From contig DIZF01000032.1 in assembly GCA_002427815.1 (NCBI GenBank), positions 1-64,000 on the forward strand: 64,000 nt of DNA, read 5' to 3'. Position 1 is the stretch's first letter. Each line of letters opens with the position of its first letter. The stretch comes from Ramlibacter tataouinensis. Lineage in GTDB: Bacteria; Pseudomonadota; Gammaproteobacteria; Burkholderiales; Burkholderiaceae_C. This document shows, piece by piece, positions 33,803 to 41,943 of the stretch. A program made the position numbers and the translations under genes. A model generated the notes under the pieces. It made no database searches. It saw only the letters and a program-made list of their open reading frames with translations, and was not told the DNA's origin.

Positions 33803-34581
33803 GTCGTGCCTCCTTGAAGTTTCGAGAAGTCGGGTTTGCGTTTTTCCATGAAGGCGTTGAAGGCTTCCCTGGCGGCCGGCTCGACCAGCAGCCGCGAAAA
33901 GACCGTACCCTCATCGGCCATCTGCTGCAGCACCCGTTGCTGCTGGCCCTGTTTCATCAGGCGCTTGGTTGCCACCAATGCGGCGATCGGCTTGGCCGCC
34001 AGCTTGTGCGCGATGGCCTGGGCCACGGCGTTGGCCTCTGTGGGCGGGACCACGCGATTGACCAGGCCCACTTCGAGCGCCGCTTCGGCCATGAAGGGCT
34101 CGCCCAGCAGGAGCGCTTCGGCGGCCCGGTGGTAACCCAGCATCTGGGGCACCAGCAGGCTGGAAGCGGCTTCTGGGCACAGGCCCAGATTCACGAAGGG
34201 CATCGAGAAGGCAGCGTTGTCCCCGGCATAGACCAGGTCGCAATGGAACAGCATGGTGGTGCCGATGCCGACTGCCGGGCCGCAGACCGCGGCCAGCAGC
34301 GGCTTGGAAAATGCCGGCAGGCCGCGCAGGAAGCGGAACGCCGGCGAGTCCATTCCCCCTGGGGGCCGGTTGAGAAAATCGCCGATGTCGTTGCCGGCGC
34401 TGAACACCGTCTCGTGGCCCTGCACCACCACCACCCGGATGGCGGGGTCGGCGTCGGCCGCGGCCATCGCATCGGCCATGGCGCTATACATGGCCAACGT
34501 GATGGAGTTCTTGCGGTCGAGCCGGTTCAGGGTGATGGTCATCACGCCGCGCTCGGCGTGGATGAGGATTTCATTGCTCAT
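33799..34581 (-). CDS. Enoyl-CoA hydratase/isomerase family protein
   Basis: 260 residues of crotonase fold. Oxyanion-hole segments VFSAGNDIGDF and AVCGPAVGIGTTMLFHCDLVYAG, then FVNLGLCPEAASSLLVP. The second position usually holding a catalytic Glu has CPEAASS, as in many delta3-delta2-enoyl-CoA isomerase-like members, so isomerase activity is possible. C-terminal RLMKQGQQQRV and AFMEKRKPDFSK are normal. It overlaps the HCCA isomerase-like gene upstream and the SDR gene downstream, each by four bases. Confidence 0.88.
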   Translation of the reverse strand: MSNEILIHAERGVMTITLNRLDRKNSITLAMYSAMADAMAAADADPAIRVVVVQGHETVFSAGNDIGDFLNRPPGGMDSPAFRFLRGLPAFSKPLLAAVCGPAVGIGTTMLFHCDLVYAGDNAAFSMPFVNLGLCPEAASSLLVPQMLGYHRAAEALLLGEPFMAEAALEVGLVNRVVPPTEANAVAQAIAHKLAAKPIAALVATKRLMKQGQQQRVLQQMADEGTVFSRLLVEPAAREAFNAFMEKRKPDFSKLQGGTT

Positions 34582-35177
34582 GGCTGTGCTTCCAATGCTT
34601 CCTGGACAAAATCGAGCCGGTCCTGGCCCCAGTACATATGGCCGTCGACAAAGAACGTCGGTGCGCCGAACACACCGCGTGCCACCGCCTCCTGCGTCAC
34701 GGCTTTCAGCCGCTCCTTGACCTCGGGCTCGCTGGCCAGCGCCAGCAGGGCCGTGGGATCGAAGCCGGCGCCTTGCAGCACGGCGGCCACCACGGCGGGG
34801 TCGTTCATGTCCTTGCCTTCGGCCCAGATGGCGCGGTACACGGCATCCACATAAGGCAGCAGCCGAACCGGATCGCGCAGCTGCAGGCCTGCAGCGCCGC
34901 GCATCAGGGTGAGCGTGTTGATCGGAAAGAACGGGTTATGCCGGAACTCGATGCCATGGCGGCGAGCGAAACGCTCGAAGTCGTTCATCACATAGCGACC
35001 CTTGGCCGGAACGGCCATCGGCGACTGGTTGCCGGTGGCCTGGAACACGCCGCCGAGCAGCATGGGCTTGAAGTCCACCTTGGCGCGGGCCGCCTCGCAG
35101 ATTCCCGGCAGCCGCTTGAAAGCCAGATAGGCGGCTGGGCTGCCGACGTCGAAGTAGAACTCAACGGTCTTGGTCAT
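34578..35177 (-). CDS. 2-Hydroxychromene-2-carboxylate isomerase-family protein (DsbA/GST-kappa fold)
   Basis: 199 residues with a thioredoxin-like fold. The N-terminus EFYFDVGSPAAYLAFKRLP carries the active-site Ser of the HCCA isomerase/GST-kappa group. Later come FARRHGIEFRHNPFFPINTL, AVARGVFGAPTFFVDGHMYWGQDRLDF. The natural start is ATG 35177; the open frame continues upstream only because it reads through the repeat cluster at 35194-35298. In fatty-acid operons such proteins may act as glutathione-dependent isomerases, but the substrate here is not known. Confidence 0.87.
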   Translation of the reverse strand: MTKTVEFYFDVGSPAAYLAFKRLPGICEAARAKVDFKPMLLGGVFQATGNQSPMAVPAKGRYVMNDFERFARRHGIEFRHNPFFPINTLTLMRGAAGLQLRDPVRLLPYVDAVYRAIWAEGKDMNDPAVVAAVLQGAGFDPTALLALASEPEVKERLKAVTQEAVARGVFGAPTFFVDGHMYWGQDRLDFVQEALEAQP

Positions 35178-35193
35178 CGTGGCGGGTCCCTCT

Positions 35194-35298
35194 GGAATGT
35201 TGAGGACAGAGCAAATTGCCTCTGATATGTTGAGGACAGAGCAAAATTGCTCCGCAATTCTTGATCTGTCCCACAAGAACCAACAATTTGATCTGTCC
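35194..35298. repeat. Cluster of four copies of a 17-bp motif, two direct and two inverted
   Basis: The motif GGACAGAGCAAATTG occurs at about 35204-35218 and, as GGACAGAGCAAAATTG, at about 35234-35249. Its inverse, TTGATCTGTCCC, occurs at 35261-35272 and again at 35287-35298. The two left copies share the longer unit ATGTTGAGGACAGAGCAAA. The layout resembles fused ends of an insertion element (MITE-like) or a REP doublet. It lies between an SDR gene and the HCCA-isomerase-like gene within an otherwise tightly packed operon. Confidence 0.7.
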
Positions 35299-35308
35299 CG
35301 CAAAGTTA

Positions 35309-36052
35309 TCAGAATTTCTCGATCCAGGGCCGCAGGTCCAGCTCGTGGGTCCAGGCGTCGCGCGGCTGGCGGTGCAGCATCCAGTAGTTGTCGGCAATGT
35401 GATCGGGGTTGAGGATGCCGTCGCGCTCCTTGAGGACATAGCGCTCCGGGAAATTCTCGCGGATGAACGCGGTGTCGATCGCGCCGTCGACGATCACATG
35501 GGCCACATGGATGCCGCGCGGGCCGAGTTCGCGCGCCATGCTCTGGGCCAGCGCCCGCAAGGCGTGCTTGGCGCCCGCGAAGGCGGTGAAGTTCGCCGAT
35601 CCGCGCAGTGAAGCAGTGGCACCGGTGAACAGAATGGTCCCCTTGTGCCCTTCGCCCTCACGCGCCACCATCCGCCGCGCCACTTCGCGGCCGTTCAGGA
35701 AACCGCCCAGGCAGGCCATCTCCCAGATCTTGAAATAGCGCCGCGCCGTTTCCTGGAGGATGCTGCTGGGCGCGTTGGCACCGATGTTGAACACCAGCAC
35801 TTCGATCGGGCCTACCGTGCTTTCGATCTGCTCGACCAGTGCAACGACTTCTTCTTCCTGGCGCGCATCCGAGCCGAAGCCGTGGGCCGTGCCGCCTTCG
35901 GCCTGGATGCGATCCAGCAAGGGCTGGAGCCTGTCGCGGCTGCGCCGCGTCGCGCAGACCACGTAGCCGCCCCGCGCGAAACGCCTGGCGATGGCGCCGC
36001 CGGTGGCATCACCGGCGCCGACGATCAATGCGACAGCGGAGCGTGGGGGCAT
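35309..36052 (-). CDS. SDR family protein lacking the catalytic tyrosine
   Basis: 247 residues. The N-terminal nucleotide motif VGAGDATGGAIA and VLVFNIGANAP (in place of NNAG) mark it as a divergent SDR. Where YxxxK is expected it reads FAGAK, so the catalytic Tyr is Phe. The rest (LAQSMARELGPRGIHVAHVIVDGAIDT) is intact, so the gene is under selection but may act without classical dehydrogenase chemistry. Four bases separate it from the thioesterase gene upstream, and the repeat cluster follows its stop. Confidence 0.85.
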   Translation of the reverse strand: MPPRSAVALIVGAGDATGGAIARRFARGGYVVCATRRSRDRLQPLLDRIQAEGGTAHGFGSDARQEEEVVALVEQIESTVGPIEVLVFNIGANAPSSILQETARRYFKIWEMACLGGFLNGREVARRMVAREGEGHKGTILFTGATASLRGSANFTAFAGAKHALRALAQSMARELGPRGIHVAHVIVDGAIDTAFIRENFPERYVLKERDGILNPDHIADNYWMLHRQPRDAWTHELDLRPWIEKF

Positions 36053-36056
36053 TACT

Positions 36057-36866
36057 TCATTCCTTGAAGTAGACGATCTGGTGCGTCGTCACCAGCAATT
36101 CTCCGGCTTCGTTCCACAGCTGGGCCGTCTGGTCGAAGTATCCGTCGCGAAAGGCCTGGGCCTGGGCCTGACCCAGCAGGTAACCCGTGCCGGTGCGCCG
36201 CAGTTGTGCCTGGCCGGCGTGGAAGTAGATGGTCATCGACACGGTGCCGATCGGAGTCAGCGTGGCGCGGCGGCGCCAGATGCGCGGGAAGAACACGTCG
36301 GCCAGCGCCGTCAGCGAGGCGAAATCCAGCGGCCGGGGCGGGTTGTCGCGCATCCACAGCTGGGTGCGGCTGCTGTCGCCGTGGGCACCATCCCAGGCCG
36401 GCGGAAAGCCGCCATGGATGAACCGCATGTCATAGCGCTTCGTCCACTCGACCCGGCCGCTGCGCGTGGGTGCCGGCACCTCCTGCGGCGCCGGCACCTC
36501 GGGCAGCGCCACCTCGGTCGCGCTCCAGGTGTCGCGTCGCAAGGCGGTGACAGCCGTCGCCGTCGCAACGGTGTGCTCGCCCTGCCGCATTTCCGCGATC
36601 CAGTGCTGGGTCGAACGGTTGGTCCGCGCCGGCCGTGCCTGGACCCGGAAGGGTCCGTCCGCCAGCGCGGCCGCGAAGTTGACGGTGAAGGCGACCGGCT
36701 CACCCTGCCGCCGCGGATGGCCCAGCACCGCATTGAGCGCCTGCGCGGCGGTGATGCCGCCGAACGGGCCGACCATGTTGGCGTACGCCGCGCTGGTGTG
36801 GCCTTGCCACAGGTCGTCGCCCTCGCTGGTGAGGGCAATGGCGGTATCGAAAGGATGCAGGCTCAT
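36057..36866 (-). CDS. Thioesterase family protein (acyl-CoA thioesterase II/TesB-like double hotdog)
   Basis: 269 residues with two hotdog-like halves. The first has YANMVGPFGGITAAQALNAVLGHP and the catalytic-loop-like PVAFTVNFAAALADGPF. The second has LTALADVFFPRIW and TPIGTVSMTIYFHA. It probably hydrolyses acyl-CoA esters produced by the operon, relieving CoA sequestration. Start ATG 36866 overlaps the alpha/beta-hydrolase stop as ATGA; an upstream in-frame ATG lies inside that gene and is less likely. Confidence 0.85.
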   Translation of the reverse strand: MSLHPFDTAIALTSEGDDLWQGHTSAAYANMVGPFGGITAAQALNAVLGHPRRQGEPVAFTVNFAAALADGPFRVQARPARTNRSTQHWIAEMRQGEHTVATATAVTALRRDTWSATEVALPEVPAPQEVPAPTRSGRVEWTKRYDMRFIHGGFPPAWDGAHGDSSRTQLWMRDNPPRPLDFASLTALADVFFPRIWRRRATLTPIGTVSMTIYFHAGQAQLRRTGTGYLLGQAQAQAFRDGYFDQTAQLWNEAGELLVTTHQIVYFKE

Positions 36867-37732
36867 GTAGTCTTCGTGGACGCCAGCGCGCCCAGCCATT
36901 GGCCCATGCGCGGCCACAGGTCGGCCTCGCGTTCGCGGCGGAAAGGCCCGAAGTGTCCCAACCTGGGCACGCCCAGTTCCAGCGGCCCGATGCGCCCGAC
37001 CTGGCTCGGCGCATTTTCATAGAGGCCCAGCAGCGTGTACGTCCCGCGCAAGGTCATCATCTCGTCGTCGACGATCGAAAGCGCGTGCACCGGGAAGCGC
37101 GCATTGGCATAGCGCCGCCGCACATTCTCCCCCTCGGCACCGACGCTGTAGCGGGGGTTGAGGCACCATCTGCGCCACTGCATCACCACGCCGGCCGGCA
37201 GGTCGCCCACTTTGCCCAGCCGGCGGCCGGGGAAATAGCCGCAAAGCCCCGTTGCCAAGGGTACCAGCACATACCAGAAGTAGAGCACCACCCGCTTGAG
37301 CCGGGGTGCGTTGTCACGCCAGTAACCGCTGCCCGCGGCGACGCTGAGCATGCCGCTGACCTTGTGCTGGTTGTCCAGCAGACCGGGCAGTTGCGCGCCC
37401 AGGCTGTGGCCAATCAGGTAGAGCGGGCACTGGGGCAGCGCAGTATGAGCACTGTCGATGACCTCTTCATAATCACGCGCCCAGTCGAACAGATCGGCCT
37501 CGAAGCCGCGCAGGGACCTGCCCTTGGGGGCGGACTCACCGCTGCCGCGATAGTCGAAGGTGGTGACACGCCAGCCCTGGCCGGACAGCCACTGAGCGAA
37601 CGGCGCGTAAAAGTCCTGCCGCACCCCCATCGCGCCGCCGATCACCACGCTGCCGCGGTCAGGGCGGTCGGGCTCATAGACGCGCAACGCGAGCTGCGCG
37701 CCGTCGGTCGTCACCAGGGTATCGGGCTTGAT
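36863..37732 (-). CDS. Alpha/beta hydrolase, start codon apparently ATC
   Basis: 289 residues if read from 37732. Alpha/beta-hydrolase features: GAMGVRQDFYAPFAQWL, FDYRGSGES, nucleophile elbow LIGHSLGAQ (GxSxG), and a late His in LGHFGPF. A perfect AAGGAG sits six bases before codon 37732, but that codon is ATC, not ATG, GTG or TTG. No better start is near: a GTG lies about seven codons downstream without a ribosome site, and upstream ATGs are inside the thiolase gene. Either a rare AUC start, a mutated start codon or a base-call error. It overlaps the thioesterase gene downstream. Confidence 0.8.
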   Translation of the reverse strand: MKPDTLVTTDGAQLALRVYEPDRPDRGSVVIGGAMGVRQDFYAPFAQWLSGQGWRVTTFDYRGSGESAPKGRSLRGFEADLFDWARDYEEVIDSAHTALPQCPLYLIGHSLGAQLPGLLDNQHKVSGMLSVAAGSGYWRDNAPRLKRVVLYFWYVLVPLATGLCGYFPGRRLGKVGDLPAGVVMQWRRWCLNPRYSVGAEGENVRRRYANARFPVHALSIVDDEMMTLRGTYTLLGLYENAPSQVGRIGPLELGVPRLGHFGPFRREREADLWPRMGQWLGALASTKTT

Positions 37733-37782
37733 GTTCGTCTCCTTTGCTGAGCGGCGGCTCTGCGACCGCCTGCGCCGCGTCT

Positions 37783-38991
37783 TCAGACCCGCTCGAAAAT
37801 TCCCGCGGCGCCCTGCCCCATGCCCACGCACATGGTGACCATGCCGTACTTCAGGTTCTTGCGCCGCAGGGCATGCACCACCGTGGCTGAGCGGATCGCG
37901 CCGGTCGCGCCCAGCGGATGCCCGAGGGCGATGGCGCCGCCCATCGGATTCACCTTGGCCGGGTCCAGGCCCAGCGTGTTGATGACCGCGAGTGATTGCG
38001 CGGCGAATGCCTCGTTCAGCTCGATCCAGTCCAGGTCGTCCTGCTTCAGGCCGGCATTGCGCAGCGCGGCCGGGATGGCTTCGATCGGGCCGATGCCCAT
38101 GAGGTGCGGCGGCACGCCGCGGCTGGCGAAGCTGACGAAGCGCGCCAGCGGCTTCAGGCCGAAGCGCTTCACCGCAGCCTCACTGGCCAGGATCAGTGCG
38201 CCGGCGCCGTCGGAAGTCTGCGAGCTGTTGCCGGCCGTCACCGAACCGCGGGCCGCGAAGACGGTCCTGAGCTTGCCCAGGCCTTCCACGGTGGTGTCCG
38301 GCCGTGCGCCTTCGTCGAGATTGACGGTCCGCTTGGTCACCGTGACTTCGGCGGCATCCAGGTCGACCGCGCGCTCGGCCACTTCGACCGGCGTGATCTC
38401 GTCGCTGAACTCGCCCGCTTTCATGGCCGCGAGTGCCTTCATGTGCGAGCGGTACGCAAATTCGTCCTGGGCATCGCGGCCCACCTTCCATTGCCGGGCC
38501 ACCTTCTCCGCCGTCAGGCCCATGCCGTAGGCGATGCCATAGCTTTCGATGTCGTCGGGATGGGTGAAGATGGTGGGCGACAGCGAGGGTGCATTGCCCA
38601 TCATCGGCACCATGCTCATGCTCTCGGTGCCTGCCGCGATCATCACGTCGGCCTCGCCGACGCGGATGCGGTCCGCCGCCATCTGCACGGCCGACAGGCC
38701 CGAGGCGCAAAAGCGGTTCACGGTGATGCCCCCCACGCTCTTGGGCAGGCCGGCCAGCACGGCGCCGATCCGCGCCACATTCAACCCCTGCTGCGCTTCC
38801 GGAATCGCGCAGCCGCAGATCACGTCTTCGATGGCCTGCGGGTCGAGCCCCGGTACCTGGGCCAGCGCCGCGCGCAAGGCCGTGGCCAGCAGATCGTCGG
38901 GCCGCGTGTTGCGGAAGTACCCCCTGTGCGAGCGACCGATCGGCGTGCGCGTGGCGGCAACGATGTAGGCTTCCTGGACTTGCTTGGTCAT
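37783..38991 (-). CDS. fadA: Acetyl-CoA C-acyltransferase (3-ketoacyl-CoA thiolase)
   Basis: Last step of beta-oxidation: thiolytic cleavage of 3-ketoacyl-CoA. 402 residues, biosynthetic/degradative thiolase family. Acylated C95 in VNRFCASGLS, ELNEAFAAQ, the catalytic His in GHPLGATGA, and the second active Cys in TMCVGMGQG. Start ATG 38991 overlaps the end of the DUF559 reading frame (ATGA) but has its own GGAAAG site, so it pre-dated that insertion. Its usual partner, the FadB/J-type multifunctional protein, is next upstream beyond the insertion. Confidence 0.93.
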   Translation of the reverse strand: MTKQVQEAYIVAATRTPIGRSHRGYFRNTRPDDLLATALRAALAQVPGLDPQAIEDVICGCAIPEAQQGLNVARIGAVLAGLPKSVGGITVNRFCASGLSAVQMAADRIRVGEADVMIAAGTESMSMVPMMGNAPSLSPTIFTHPDDIESYGIAYGMGLTAEKVARQWKVGRDAQDEFAYRSHMKALAAMKAGEFSDEITPVEVAERAVDLDAAEVTVTKRTVNLDEGARPDTTVEGLGKLRTVFAARGSVTAGNSSQTSDGAGALILASEAAVKRFGLKPLARFVSFASRGVPPHLMGIGPIEAIPAALRNAGLKQDDLDWIELNEAFAAQSLAVINTLGLDPAKVNPMGGAIALGHPLGATGAIRSATVVHALRRKNLKYGMVTMCVGMGQGAAGIFERV

Positions 38992-39416
38992 GATGTCTTT
39001 CCTTCGGCTTGTAGGGTGTCCCTCTCCTTCCCCCGCTGGGGGAAGGCCGGGTTGGGGGCAGCGCCCGCCAACGTCTTGAGGCGCTCGTGAATAACAGTGA
39101 GCGTGCCATCCATGTTGCTGTATGGCTCATTCGAAGCGAACCGCAGCAGAGCGAATCCTTGCGCCTGCAGAAACGCATCGCGTCGAGCGTCGTATTCTTC
39201 TTGATCCGCGTGTTGCGACCCATCCAACTCGACTACGAGCTTCGGGTCAAGGCACGCAAAGTCAGCGATGTAGTTTCCGAGCGGATGCTGGCGGCGGAAT
39301 TTGACGCCGAGCTGTTCGCCACGCAGCCGCGACCAGAGCTTGCGCTCGGAGTCAGTCATCTCGCGGCGCAGGCTGCGAGCGTTGCGTTGTGCGGTCGGTG
39401 TTGACTGTTGTTGCAT
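38988..39416 (-). CDS. DUF559 endonuclease-like protein within a repeat-bounded element
   Basis: 142 residues of the DUF559 family, which shares the Vsr/PD-(D/E)XK endonuclease fold. Motifs: EMTDSERKLWSRLRG, GVKFRRQHPLGNYIADFACLD, and VVELDGSQHADQ; likely catalytic D52, E63 and D65, with H69. ATG 39416 lies right at the inner end of the right-hand repeat; a longer frame to 39458 would only translate that repeat. The last about 25 residues (AAPNPAFPQRGK onward) are translated from the left-hand repeat and host DNA. Function unknown; DNA cleavage is inferred from the fold. It splits the fadB-fadA pair. Confidence 0.85.
   Translation of the reverse strand: MQQQSTPTAQRNARSLRREMTDSERKLWSRLRGEQLGVKFRRQHPLGNYIADFACLDPKLVVELDGSQHADQEEYDARRDAFLQAQGFALLRFASNEPYSNMDGTLTVIHERLKTLAGAAPNPAFPQRGKERDTLQAEGKTS
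39026..39065 (-). repeat. Left arm of the DUF559 element (hairpin-ended repeat)
   Basis: Reads on the minus strand from 39065 as GGCGCTGCCCCCAACCC and ends with a hairpin of nine-base arms CCTTCCCCC/GGGGGAAGG (39026-39046, three-base loop). It matches the right arm at about 85 percent in opposite orientation. The coding frame of the DUF559 gene passes through it. Confidence 0.8.
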
Positions 39417-39455
39417 GGCGTGCCCCCATCCCAACCTTCCCCCAAAGGGGGAAGG
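39417..39455 (+). repeat. Right arm of the DUF559 element (hairpin-ended repeat)
   Basis: Starts GGCGTGCCCCCATCCC next to the DUF559 start codon and ends in the hairpin CCTTCCCCC-AAA-GGGGGAAGG (39435-39455), whose arms are identical to those of the left arm. The two arms point inward with their GGCG ends and outward with their hairpins, framing about 430 bp. Confidence 0.8.
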
Positions 39456-39466
39456 CAAATGGCAGT

Positions 39467-41866
39467 TCAGTTGCGCACAGGCTTGCCCGTCGACAACATC
39501 CCCAGGATCCGCTCCTGCGTCTTGGGATGCTGCACCAGCTCGCAGAACGCCCGGCGCTCCAGCGCCATGAGGTATTCCTCCGTCACCAGGGTGCCGGCAT
39601 CGACGTCGCCACCGGTCACCACATTAGCGATCAGCGACGCGATATGGAAATCGTGCTGGCTGGCGAAGCCGCCGTCGCGCATGTTGACCAGCTGTCCCTG
39701 TATCGTTGCCTTGCCGCTGCGGCCGGCCACGGCGAACTGGCGCCTGAGGGGCGCTCGGTAGCCGGCGGTGAACATCGCCTTGGCCTCGTTCAGTGCGACG
39801 AACAGCAGCTCGTCCTTGTTGGGCACGACGAGGTCGCTATCCAGCAGGTAGCCGAGCTGGCGCGACTCCAGCGCACTGGTGCCCACCTTGGCCATCGCCG
39901 CGGCGGTGAAGCCCTCGGTCAGGAACGGCAGGATGTCCTTGTGCGTGGTCCGCGCCTGGGCTTCGGCGGCACGGCGCGCGATATAGGTCAGGCCGCCGCC
40001 GCCGGGCACCAGTCCCACACCCACTTCCACCAATCCGATGTAGCTTTCCATCGCAACCACCCGACGCGCCGAGTGCAGCGCGACTTCGCAGCCGCCGCCC
40101 AGCGCCATCCCGCGAATCGCCGCGATCACGGGCACGTTGGCGTAACGCAGCCGCAGCATGGTTTGCTGCATGAACTGCTCGGCGTCGTCGATGGCACTCA
40201 CGCCCACCGCGATGAACGCCGGCATCAAGCCCTGCAGGTCGGCGCCGACACTGAAAGGATCGTCGCCCGACCAGATCACCAACCCCTGGTATTGCTTTTC
40301 CGCCAGGTCCACCGCCATCGCCAGGCCTTCGCAGACCTCGGGGCTGATGGCGTGCATCTTGGTCTTGATGCTGGCGATGATCACTTCATCGTCCAGCGTC
40401 CACAGCCGGACGGCGGCGTCCTCGTGCAGCGTGGTGCCTACGGTCTGGAAAGTGGGCGCATCGCTGCCCAATACCGACTCCGGGAAATGCTGGCGCGAGT
40501 ACACCGGCAGCATGCGGCGCGCCTCGAACTTCCCCGTGGTCGGGTTCCACGAGCCTTCGGGCGTGTGCACGCCGCCGGCCTGCGCCACCGGCCCCTTGAA
40601 CACCCATTCGGGCAAGGGCGTCTTGGACAACGCCTTGCCGGCGTCAATGTCCTCCTGGACCCATTTCGCCACCTGCAGCCAGCCGGCCTCCTGCCACAGC
40701 TCGAACGGGCCCTGCTTCATGCCGAAGCCCCAGCGCAGCGCGAAGTCCACGTCGCGCGCGGTTTCGGCGATCGTCGCCAGGTGCACGGCCGCGTAATGGA
40801 AGCTGTTGCGCAGGATCGCCCACAGGAACTGGCCCTGCGCGCCTTGCGCATTGCGCAGCAGCCCCAGCCGTTGCGCCGGCGGCTTCTTCAGCATCCGGCC
40901 ATAGACGTCATCGGCCTTGGCGCCGCCCGGAACGTACTCACCGCTTTCAAGCTCGAATCGCAGCACGTCGCGGCCCGCGCGTTTGTAGAAACCGGCCTTG
41001 GTCTTCTGGCCCAGGTTGCCCTTTTCCAGCAGCGCCTTGAGCACCGCGGGCGTGCCGAAGCTCTCATAGAACGGATCGGTCTGCGGGCTCAGCGTGTCCT
41101 GCAGCGTCTTGATCACATGGGCCATGGTGTCCAGGCCCACGATGTCGGCAGTGCGGAAAGTGCCGGAGCTGGCGCGGCCCATCTTCTTGCCGGTCAGGTC
41201 GTCGACCACGTCGTAGGTGAGGCCGAACTTCTCGACCTCGCGCATGGTCGCCAGCATGCCGGCGATGCCGACGCGGTTGGCGATGAAATTGGGCGTGTCC
41301 TTGGCGCGCACCACGCCCTTGCCGAGCCCGCTGGTGACGAAGGTCTCCAGGTCGTCCAGGATGTGGGCGTCGGTGGTCGGGGTGTTGATCAGCTCGACCA
41401 GGTACATGTAGCGCGGCGGGTTGAAGAAGTGAATGCCGCAAAAGCGCGGCTTCATTTCCTCGGGCAAGGCTTCGCTGAGCTTGGTGATCGACAAGCCCGA
41501 CGTGTTGGAAGCGACGATCGCATGCGGCGCGACGAAGGGCGCGATCTTGCGGTACAGGTCCAGCTTCCAGTCCATGCGCTCGGCGATGGCCTCGATGATC
41601 AGGTCGCAATCGCGCAGCTGCTCCAGGTGCTCTTCGTAGTTGGCCTGCTGGATGAGGACGGCGTCTTCCTTCACGCCCAGCGGCGACGGTTTGAGCTTCT
41701 TGAGCCCTTCGACGGCTTTGGTCACTATTGCGTTCTTCGGCCCTTCCCTCGCCGGCAGGTCGAACAGCACCACCGGCACCTTGACGTTGACCAGGTGGGC
41801 GGCGATCTGCGCGCCCATCACCCCGGCGCCGAGCACGGCGACTTTCTTCACCTGGAAGCGGTTCAT
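39467..41866 (-). CDS. Multifunctional 3-hydroxyacyl-CoA dehydrogenase/enoyl-CoA hydratase
   Basis: 799 residues. N-terminal NAD-binding 3-hydroxyacyl-CoA dehydrogenase (KKVAVLGAGVMGAQIAAHL, VASNTSGLSITKLSEAL, GIHFFNPPRYM), followed by the C-terminal HCDH domain and then an enoyl-CoA hydratase domain (FSVGADLQGLMPAF, IRGMALGGGCEVALH). This domain order is reversed compared with E. coli FadB and matches the FadN-like proteins of Burkholderiales. Start ATG 41866 fits the family; an in-frame ATG 21 codons upstream is possible. It performs the two middle steps of beta-oxidation. The DUF559 element sits between it and its thiolase. Confidence 0.92.
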   Translation of the reverse strand: MNRFQVKKVAVLGAGVMGAQIAAHLVNVKVPVVLFDLPAREGPKNAIVTKAVEGLKKLKPSPLGVKEDAVLIQQANYEEHLEQLRDCDLIIEAIAERMDWKLDLYRKIAPFVAPHAIVASNTSGLSITKLSEALPEEMKPRFCGIHFFNPPRYMYLVELINTPTTDAHILDDLETFVTSGLGKGVVRAKDTPNFIANRVGIAGMLATMREVEKFGLTYDVVDDLTGKKMGRASSGTFRTADIVGLDTMAHVIKTLQDTLSPQTDPFYESFGTPAVLKALLEKGNLGQKTKAGFYKRAGRDVLRFELESGEYVPGGAKADDVYGRMLKKPPAQRLGLLRNAQGAQGQFLWAILRNSFHYAAVHLATIAETARDVDFALRWGFGMKQGPFELWQEAGWLQVAKWVQEDIDAGKALSKTPLPEWVFKGPVAQAGGVHTPEGSWNPTTGKFEARRMLPVYSRQHFPESVLGSDAPTFQTVGTTLHEDAAVRLWTLDDEVIIASIKTKMHAISPEVCEGLAMAVDLAEKQYQGLVIWSGDDPFSVGADLQGLMPAFIAVGVSAIDDAEQFMQQTMLRLRYANVPVIAAIRGMALGGGCEVALHSARRVVAMESYIGLVEVGVGLVPGGGGLTYIARRAAEAQARTTHKDILPFLTEGFTAAAMAKVGTSALESRQLGYLLDSDLVVPNKDELLFVALNEAKAMFTAGYRAPLRRQFAVAGRSGKATIQGQLVNMRDGGFASQHDFHIASLIANVVTGGDVDAGTLVTEEYLMALERRAFCELVQHPKTQERILGMLSTGKPVRN

Positions 41867-41943
41867 GGCGGTCGGCCTTTCGTTGACGCCGGGCTGGGCC
41901 GCGACGCGTTGTTCATGATCCTGGTACATGTAGCGTCCCCGCT

